Both the position numbers and the translations under genes were made by a program. Source: Lactiplantibacillus plantarum EGD-AQ4 (GTDB lineage Bacteria > Bacillota > Bacilli > Lactobacillales > Lactobacillaceae). From it: a stretch of 36,900 bases of DNA. The stretch's first letter is position 1. Each line of letters begins with the position of its first letter. The DNA lies in the NCBI RefSeq assembly GCF_000463075.2, contig NZ_AVAQ01000020.1, positions 1-36,900 on the forward strand, given 5' to 3'. Positions 31,071 to 36,900 of this stretch are shown here, piece by piece. A model generated the notes under the pieces. The model had not been told where the DNA came from. It made no database searches and saw nothing but the letters and a program-made list of their open reading frames with translations.

Positions 31071-31730
31071 ATGACTAAGTTACAGCGTTGGCTAGTTCGC
31101 CTCGCATTCTGGGGATTTTTCGTCTTTGCGGCGCTCGATTTGCACGGCGCGTTCCACTTTTTATTACTCAACTCAATTCTGGCCTATATTCCCATCGAAC
31201 TCAGCTTTTGGCTGACAACGCGGCGAAGTCCCATACTATTCTGGCTAATTGCGGTCATTTGGTTGCTTTTCTACCCGAATGCCCCTTACCTGATGACGGA
31301 CCTGTTCCACCTCAGCTTACTGAAGCCCTATGGCATTAACGGTCTCCTGCGATTTGACTTACCGATGTGGCGGGACTTCGCTTACTTGGTTGGACCGATG
31401 ATGGTTGCCACGATCGTCGGCACGTGGGGCGTCGACCAAGTGGCCCAACAATTGACGCAACGACTACACCTAACCAAGTTGCCTGCCGGCCGTGTTTTGA
31501 TCTGTGCGGCGCTCTTCTTATTCTCAAGTATCGGCGTTTACGTTGGCCGCTTCATGCGCCTGCATTCAATCTATTTGTTGATTACACCGCAATACATTAT
31601 CAAACAATTACTCGAAATGTGGTCGCCAAAAATGCTCGCATTCGTCCTCATGATGTGGCTACTACAACTACTCATCTACGCGGCGTGGCGGTTTACGATG
31701 CCAGCTACTGACAACCACCCAACTAATTAA
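31071..31730 (+). CDS. DUF1361 membrane protein
   Basis: 219 residues with six or seven membrane helices. The family hallmark is IWLLFYPNAPYLMTDLFHLS at about residues 63-82; acidic and His residues near a membrane boundary (FDLPMWRDF, GRFMRLHSIYL) are also conserved in DUF1361. Function of the family is unknown. ATG follows AAAGGAAGTGACTAA. Monocistronic, ended by a 19-bp hairpin. It diverges from the cdaA operon with ~180 bp between the starts. Confidence 0.85.
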   Translation: MTKLQRWLVRLAFWGFFVFAALDLHGAFHFLLLNSILAYIPIELSFWLTTRRSPILFWLIAVIWLLFYPNAPYLMTDLFHLSLLKPYGINGLLRFDLPMWRDFAYLVGPMMVATIVGTWGVDQVAQQLTQRLHLTKLPAGRVLICAALFLFSSIGVYVGRFMRLHSIYLLITPQYIIKQLLEMWSPKMLAFVLMMWLLQLLIYAAWRFTMPATDNHPTN

Positions 31731-31734
31731 ACAA

Positions 31735-31783
31735 AGAAACACCGTTCAAACGAGGACTACTCATTCGTTTGAACGGTGTTTCT
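31735..31783. terminator. Terminator between DUF1361 and MarR genes
   Basis: Perfect 19-bp stem, AGAAACACCGTTCAAACGA (31735-31753) with 31765-31783, followed by TATTATT. Convergent genes on both sides make bidirectional use likely. Confidence 0.88.
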
Positions 31784-31814
31784 TATTATTGATTAAAATT
31801 TAACTAATTCTTAA

Positions 31815-32327
31815 TTAGTTTTTGGCTTTCGGATCACTATATTCAGTGTGCCGGCCCCGCTTATCATGCAAGCCACTGAACCCGCTAAAGCCCAGTTCAG
31901 TTGCCTTTTGTTCAGCATCGTTGATATAGCGTAACGTATCACTCGCCCGCTTTTCACCGTAGACTTGAACCCACTGGTGGAAGCGTTCTTCAGAAGCTTT
32001 CGTGATTTCCTTTTCAACTTTAACTCCCGCTGGCGTCAGCGACAAATACTTGATGCGGCGGTCATTGGTGTTCGTCGTCTGTTCAATATACTTTAAGTCT
32101 AACAATACATTGATTTGGCGTGCAATGGCGCTACGTGAAACCCGTTGTGCCTTTGCAATCTTAACCAATGTCAACGGTTCGTCACTTGTTGCAATCATCC
32201 GCATCACGGTATAAGCTTCAAACGTGATTTTATACGGCCGCGTTGGGACCGACACAAAGTCGCCCACGTACTTTAATATATGCATATAAGTGTCTACAAA
32301 CCGTTCGTGTATCTCTGATTCTGTCAT
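31815..32327 (-). CDS. MarR-family transcriptional regulator
   Basis: 170 residues. The winged helix includes LTLVKIAKAQRVSRSAIARQ (recognition helix) and TNDRRIKYLSLTPAGVKVEK (wing). It is a paralogue type of the MarR protein at 2449-2922, with a similar VxRSAIxRQ helix and a HQWV/HWVNQLG segment later, so both may belong to one lactobacillar subfamily. ATG follows GGGGGACATCATT. The antiporter gene lies upstream on the same strand, 135 bp away. Ligand and target unknown. Confidence 0.88.
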   Translation of the reverse strand: MTESEIHERFVDTYMHILKYVGDFVSVPTRPYKITFEAYTVMRMIATSDEPLTLVKIAKAQRVSRSAIARQINVLLDLKYIEQTTNTNDRRIKYLSLTPAGVKVEKEITKASEERFHQWVQVYGEKRASDTLRYINDAEQKATELGFSGFSGLHDKRGRHTEYSDPKAKN

Positions 32328-32462
32328 AATGATGTCCCCCTGTAAGGTCGCCCTTATCCTTCTTTTAAATAATGATCCTTTTGCAGACCCAACCTTTTAC
32401 CGTCAATACTACTCTTACATCATTATAACGTAGAACTACTAATTTACAATCTAAAAAGTTAA

Positions 32463-34592
32463 CTATTCGTCATCAGCCTCAATATCATTGAGCATTAATA
32501 AGTTCTCTGAGTAATTAATGAACTGCCGTAACTTTGCCGCGGTGCGCAGACTGATTTGCCCACTTTCCAGCAAATGCTGTACGCCAGCACGTTCAGCACC
32601 CAAGCTCTTGATTCGCAAGCCATGCAGTTGCCGCTCATAGTCATCACGCGACAAGGTATGGTCATTCTTGGCATTTTCGATGCGGTTCCGATAATGCACG
32701 ATCAAGTGATACAAAGCTTGGCGGTCAAACTGCTGCTCATCAACATTGGCTTGCTTCAAATATTGCGACAACGCTTTGATGGCCGCTTTCGAAGCTTCCC
32801 GCTGAATATTCAACAGTTCCGAACGTAAGGCATCGCTATCCCCCGGCGCTAACCACAGGCGAATTCCTTGCATCGCCCGGTTAAATAATAACTGCAGTGA
32901 ACGCAAGGTCGGCAAGCCTGGTTTATGCGTCGCCTGTAAGAAACGTTGTTCCCGGCGGTCGATTCGCCGCAAGTAAACCTGCCCCGCTAACTTAGTGGTT
33001 TTCTTCGACGTAATTAACTCACGAACTGCAGCCCGTTCACCATTCAGCGCAACTAATCGGAGTTGCAACTCATCCGTCAGCATCGGTGCTAATTCATCCG
33101 CAGTCTGTGACGCCACTTCTAATCGCCGAATTTGAAACTGTTGGTCTAAGATCAAATCATACGCGGCGCGCTGATTCTCAGGACGACGATGTTCCTCAAT
33201 GTTTTGAACAGCTAATTGTAAGATGTAAATCCGCGCTTGCTTATACGTTAATTGTTGTAAGCCGCCGTCCGCATCTTCAGCTTCATCCAGATCTTCAGCT
33301 AAAACAGTATCATCTTCATCGGGACTTGAACCCCGAGTCGCAAAAGGCAGTGACCGCGATGCCATCAGCGGCAAAATGGCAGCCGCTGCAACCAGACTCA
33401 GGATAATGACCCCCGCTGCAATAAAGAGCACGAGTGACCGTTCTGGAAAGGCCTCGCCAGTCGCAATCACGGTTGGAATCGTAAAGACCCCGGCCATCGT
33501 GATGGCACCCCGAACGCCGGATAAACCGGATAATGCCGCGATTCGCAGACTCGGCTTGACTTTTTTGTGGTGCCGCAGCCAATTGAACAGCATGTACGCA
33601 TAGGTCCATGCGACCCGAATCAGCAGCAAGATTCCCCAGACGATCAGCACATCGAAGACTGCGTGAAACGTGTTCGTGTGAGCCCCTTTGATGGTCGCCT
33701 GCGTGGCAACTGGGAGTTCAATTCCTAGAATCAAAAAGACGATTCCGTTTAATAAGTAAACGACGACGTTCCAAACACGCTCAGTCACGAGTCGTAATTC
33801 GGGCGCATCTTCGCTCTCATGTGAATTTTGAATATGTGCCAGTACACCGGCCGCAACCACGGCGACAACACCTGAAGCATGGAACCATTCTTCAGCAATG
33901 AAGTAAATGGCGAAGGGCGTCGTAATCTGTAACACGACGTTGAACACAATGTCGTTGATCCCTTCTCGTCTCAAAATATCACGAATCAACTGAATGACCG
34001 TAATCAGTGCCAGTCCAACTGCTAGCCCGACCAAACTGATGTAAAAGAAATCACCGATGGCTTTACTCAGGACAAAGGTCCCGGTTACGGCGGCTGCTAA
34101 CGCGTACTTGAAGCCAATCAAACCACTCGCATCGTTGATCAGACTTTCGCCACTAACCAGGTGTAAAATTTCTTTCGGTAATTTGACCCCTTCCGAAATC
34201 GACTGCACGGCAATCGGATCGGTCGGTGATAGAATGGCAGCTAGTGCAATTCCGACTGCCAGTGGAATCGTCGGAATCAACACGTGAATTAAAAAGCCAC
34301 CTAAAATGGTTGTAATAAAAACGAGCACGATTGCATTTGCGAAAATCGCCCCGCGTAGTTCCCACAGCTCTTGCTTGGGGAACTCTCTGCCGTCGTTGTA
34401 CAGCATTGGTGCAATAAAGACGAGCATAAACCAATCTGTTTGCAGCTTAACTTGTACGTTTAATAATAAAGCCACTCCTAGACCGAGCCCGACTTGAATT
34501 AAACTGACCGGGATTGCGACTAGATAGTGGCTCAACACATTCGACAGCAGCACTAAACATGCCAGTAAAATCACTAATTCGATAATTGGCAT
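32463..34592 (-). CDS. Na+/H+ antiporter, NhaP-type CPA1 family
   Basis: 709 residues: ~410 residues with about 12 membrane helices, then a long cytoplasmic tail. CPA1 signatures: FIAPMLYNDGREFP, the ion-site motif LAAILSPTDPIAVQS with the ND-type pair in SGESLINDASGLIGF, and LSGLSGVRGAITMAG. It exchanges cytoplasmic Na+ or K+ for protons. The tail (residues ~430-709) is charged and helical, like the C-terminal extension of bacterial NhaP/NhaK-type proteins, and may be regulatory. ATG follows AAGGAGGCAACCACTTAG. murB ends just 34 bp upstream, so the two may share a transcript. Confidence 0.93.
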   Translation of the reverse strand: MPIIELVILLACLVLLSNVLSHYLVAIPVSLIQVGLGLGVALLLNVQVKLQTDWFMLVFIAPMLYNDGREFPKQELWELRGAIFANAIVLVFITTILGGFLIHVLIPTIPLAVGIALAAILSPTDPIAVQSISEGVKLPKEILHLVSGESLINDASGLIGFKYALAAAVTGTFVLSKAIGDFFYISLVGLAVGLALITVIQLIRDILRREGINDIVFNVVLQITTPFAIYFIAEEWFHASGVVAVVAAGVLAHIQNSHESEDAPELRLVTERVWNVVVYLLNGIVFLILGIELPVATQATIKGAHTNTFHAVFDVLIVWGILLLIRVAWTYAYMLFNWLRHHKKVKPSLRIAALSGLSGVRGAITMAGVFTIPTVIATGEAFPERSLVLFIAAGVIILSLVAAAAILPLMASRSLPFATRGSSPDEDDTVLAEDLDEAEDADGGLQQLTYKQARIYILQLAVQNIEEHRRPENQRAAYDLILDQQFQIRRLEVASQTADELAPMLTDELQLRLVALNGERAAVRELITSKKTTKLAGQVYLRRIDRREQRFLQATHKPGLPTLRSLQLLFNRAMQGIRLWLAPGDSDALRSELLNIQREASKAAIKALSQYLKQANVDEQQFDRQALYHLIVHYRNRIENAKNDHTLSRDDYERQLHGLRIKSLGAERAGVQHLLESGQISLRTAAKLRQFINYSENLLMLNDIEADDE

Positions 34593-34626
34593 CTAAGTGG
34601 TTGCCTCCTTTGTTAAATTGACAATG

Positions 34627-35535
34627 TTAACTTTGGTCAACGTCTTCTCCAATAATCCGTACTTCGGTTTGAAGATGAACGCCAAACCGTTCAAATACAA
34701 CTTTTTGGACGTAGTGAATCATATCCATATAATCCGTCGCCGTGGCATGGTCGACGTTAATAATGAAACCAGCGTGCTTCTTAGAAACTTCCGCACCACC
34801 AATTCGATGGCCCTGTAAACCAGCATCATGAATTAGTTTACCAGTAAAGTACCCGGTTGGTCGCTTAAAGACACTTCCACAAGACGGCCATTCAAGCGGC
34901 TGCTTGGCTGCCCGCAACGTATTGAGTTCATCCATCCGCGCCTGAATTTTCGTTTGATTACCAGGCTTCAGACCAAATGTGACCGACACCACGATATCAT
35001 CGTAATCTTGAATACTGCTGTGACGGTAGCCAAAATCCAAATCCGCATGGTCGAGTGTCTTGAGTTGTCCTTCCGTCGTCAAAACGGTGACTGTCTCAAC
35101 CACTTCACTCATCTCACCACCATAGGCGCCGGCGTTCATGAAGACAGCGCCACCGACACTCCCAGGAATCCCTGCAGCAAATTCCAACCCAGTCAGGCTG
35201 GCGCCACAAGCCACCTTGGTCGTCGCAATAATCGCGGCCCCTGCTTCAGCTACGACTTTATTGTCACTGGCATGAATCTGATTCATTTTCGTTAAAATAA
35301 TGGTCAGCCCACGAATCCCGCCGTCCTTAACAATCAAATTGCTGGCGTTGCCAATCACCGTTAAGGGTAAGCCTTGCTCGTTGGCATAGGTAATCAATGC
35401 TTTGGTCTCGCTAATCGACTTGGGAAACGCCACGTAATCCGCAGGGCCTCCCGTTTTGGTATTCGTATAATGACTTAGTGATTCATCTTTTTTAATTTCG
35501 ATGGCTGGAAAAGTGGCCAAGACATCTTGGGTCAT
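34627..35535 (-). CDS. murB: UDP-N-acetylenolpyruvoylglucosamine reductase
   Basis: 302 residues, the short type II MurB form of Firmicutes. It reduces enolpyruvyl-UDP-GlcNAc to UDP-MurNAc with FAD and NADPH, the second committed step of peptidoglycan synthesis. FAD-domain signatures: [35 protein letters not shown] and [20 protein letters not shown]. The catalytic Ser is in SCGSVFKRP, and the Glu is near the end in [11 protein letters not shown] follows AAAGGAACTTTTCACC. Its substrate pathway starts with GlmS and GlmM, encoded nearby but in other transcripts. Confidence 0.97.
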   Translation of the reverse strand: MTQDVLATFPAIEIKKDESLSHYTNTKTGGPADYVAFPKSISETKALITYANEQGLPLTVIGNASNLIVKDGGIRGLTIILTKMNQIHASDNKVVAEAGAAIIATTKVACGASLTGLEFAAGIPGSVGGAVFMNAGAYGGEMSEVVETVTVLTTEGQLKTLDHADLDFGYRHSSIQDYDDIVVSVTFGLKPGNQTKIQARMDELNTLRAAKQPLEWPSCGSVFKRPTGYFTGKLIHDAGLQGHRIGGAEVSKKHAGFIINVDHATATDYMDMIHYVQKVVFERFGVHLQTEVRIIGEDVDQS

Positions 35536-35721
35536 GGTGAAAAGTTCCTTTCGTGTTTCAATTTAATTCACTTACTTCAACATATACCGGTCTCACAGCG
35601 CATTCAGGTAATCTAGCAAGTCTAAAAGCTTCCCATGACAACGGGTCGATAAGTTGAAACGCTACGCTAACGCTATGATCCTGTTGAAAATTGTAAGTCC
35701 ATTGTTTAATTTTATCACTTT

Positions 35722-36624
35722 TTAGTCACTTAATAAATGACGGCACACCGCGTGGCTCGTAATTGCCGATGATGGTGCGACCGGATTCTCACCGTGAGTT
35801 GCAACGGCCGTTAAAAACGCTCGAATCAAAGGTGCAAACCCGCGCTTTTCGAGTGTTGGTGTCCAGTCCGGAAAACTGGTCGTCAGCTGTTTAGCCGTCG
35901 TTAACACCGTCTTCGTACTTAAATCAGTAACCATGGCGCGCTGCTGTGCCGTTTGGACCGTCACTTGTTCCAAGTTCACGCCACCGTACATGTTCGTCAC
36001 GACCTGGAGTTGTTCATGCGCGGTCTGAACGGTCAAATAGCCTTGCGCTAAGGCACCACTAGCTGTCGTAACGATTCGGCCGGTAGTATCTGCTAACGGT
36101 TCATCCAATAGGAACAACCCAGTATCCACCATGTGAATCATCAAGTCAAAAACGGCAGTTTCAGGATCCTGGCCACCAGCTTCGCGAACCTTCTCCGCAA
36201 CAATCAGCCGTTTATCTGGCAAAGCCTTCAGCTCCTGATTAAACGGTGCAAAGCGGCGATTGAAGCCACAGGTCAATAGTAAGTGACGAGCAGCGGCCAA
36301 ATCATATAAATTCTGGACGACTTGTAAATCGGTTGCGACGGGTTTATCAACATAAACATGGATGCCGGCCAACAACAACTGCTTGATGATCGCACCATGG
36401 GTCTGAGTTGGCGTATGCACGAATACCGCATCTGGCTGCGCATCGATCAATTCTTCCAGCGTTGCGTGCGTGTGTTGAAACCCGTACATGGCTGCCAACT
36501 TCGCCCGCTTTTCCGCATTACGCGTGGTCAAATGAAATTCATACTGATCCTGCATCGCTGCCATCACCGGCAAATATGCCTTTTGTGCGATATTGCCTAA
36601 CCCCAGTACACCAATTTTTAACAT
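35722..36624 (-). CDS. Gfo/Idh/MocA-family NAD(P)-dependent oxidoreductase
   Basis: 300 residues, slightly short for the family. N-terminal Rossmann fold: KIGVLGLGNIAQKAYLPVM with GxGxxA-like loop, then VFVHTPTQTHGAIIKQLLLA and the signature lysine in VYVDKPVATDLQ. The C-terminal substrate domain includes CGFNRRFAPFNQELK and DLMIHMVDTGLFLLDEP with the likely catalytic histidine. Members oxidise or reduce sugars, inositols or aldehydes; the substrate is not predictable. ATG follows GGGAGGATTCTAT. Single gene with no sugar-pathway neighbours. The 186-bp gap to murB has no feature I can name. Confidence 0.9.
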   Translation of the reverse strand: MLKIGVLGLGNIAQKAYLPVMAAMQDQYEFHLTTRNAEKRAKLAAMYGFQHTHATLEELIDAQPDAVFVHTPTQTHGAIIKQLLLAGIHVYVDKPVATDLQVVQNLYDLAAARHLLLTCGFNRRFAPFNQELKALPDKRLIVAEKVREAGGQDPETAVFDLMIHMVDTGLFLLDEPLADTTGRIVTTASGALAQGYLTVQTAHEQLQVVTNMYGGVNLEQVTVQTAQQRAMVTDLSTKTVLTTAKQLTTSFPDWTPTLEKRGFAPLIRAFLTAVATHGENPVAPSSAITSHAVCRHLLSD

Positions 36625-36688
36625 ATAGAATCCTCCCGTAACTTGTTTTTTGACTGATTATGACATTTTATGAATCATTAGAATACGC

Positions 36689-36900
36689 TAGTTAGCTGGC
36701 TTGCTGTTCGTCAGCCGACGAGCGTCCTATTCTGACTTCCAGGGCCGGCTGACAATTGCTGGAACGTAAGCCGACATCGATTTGAACTCACGCAGAAAAT
36801 CACTGCGCAATTTCAAATACGAGTCTTATTCTAAGCCAGAAGCAACCCACTTCTGACTAAGAATAATTTGGCTACTGAGCATTGTCAGCCGGCCCTTCCA
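36689..36900 (+). repeat. ~1 kb dispersed structured repeat, copy D (left part, cut by window edge)
   Basis: It carries the complete 5' domain. The closing helix 36741-36756 with 36881-36896 begins AGGGCC and ends GGCCCT, a compensated change from copy A's GGGGCC/GGCCCC. The inner stems are TTATTCT/AGAATAA (36826-36832, 36860-36866) and CAGAAG/CTTCTG (36837-36842, 36850-36855). It is closest to copy A. Bases 36667-36688 vaguely resemble the left terminal repeat of B. Confidence 0.88.

Overview
The window looks like chromosomal DNA of a lactobacillus of the Lactiplantibacillus plantarum group (L. plantarum, L. pentosus or a close relative). The evidence is the protein sequences (GlmM, GlmS, CdaA, MurB and an HD-type Ppx next to Ppk), the mixed gene orientation, good Gram-positive Shine-Dalgarno sites and cre-type CcpA sites. 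Species is an inference from remembered family sequences. There is no prophage, plasmid module, CRISPR array or rRNA operon.

Layout. 1-2450: the end of a dispersed repeat, a short deletion derivative of it, an NCS2 purine permease under a PurR-type operator, and a 53-residue membrane peptide. 2449-3951: a MarR regulator divergent from a LicD-family protein. 3968-4717: repeat copy A. 4912-9555: a polyphosphate operon (degenerate Ppx fused to an HD domain, Ppk1, intact Ppx/GppA). 9733-12328: 14-helix MFS exporter, 42-bp tandem repeat, VanZ protein, small acidic protein. 12615-14219: an Spx paralogue without its CxxC switch, tRNA-Asn and a DUF2812-like protein. 14525-16021: a single glycerol kinase gene with promoter, cre site and terminator. 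16118-19496: an MFS exporter behind a Fur-like operator, an unknown gene plus nitroreductase pair, and an unknown 102-residue protein. 19611-21130: repeat copy B, a candidate CcpA-controlled small RNA and a repeat relic. 21305-23942: aldose 1-epimerase, TetR regulator and a HAD hydrolase. 24242-30888: the amino-sugar and c-di-AMP block, with glmS behind a glmS ribozyme, repeat copy C, then the cdaA-cdaR-glmM operon. 31071-36624: DUF1361 protein, MarR regulator, Na+/H+ antiporter, MurB and a Gfo/Idh oxidoreductase. 36689-36900: the left part of copy D.

The most interesting content is non-coding. A repeat of about 1 kb occurs three times nearly complete or complete (A, B, C) and twice cut by the window edges, always read on the + strand. 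Copies differ at many bases, yet the differences compensate one another in long helices (for example GGCCGGC/GCCGGCC against GGCTGGC/GCCAGCC, and TTATTCT/AGAATAA against TTCTTCT/AGAAGAA). One inner helix of copy C is 25 bp and includes four G-U pairs that work only if the + strand is the RNA. Copy B is bounded by 25-bp imperfect terminal inverted repeats. Shortened, inverted and decayed pieces lie nearby. It behaves like a mobile or formerly mobile element that carries a large structured RNA; I do not recognise it as a described RNA class.

Functional links: glmM and glmS make UDP-GlcNAc precursors for MurB and the wall, and CdaA/CdaR are encoded with GlmM as in other Firmicutes. Carbon catabolite control recurs, with cre-like sites at glpK, galM and the candidate small RNA.
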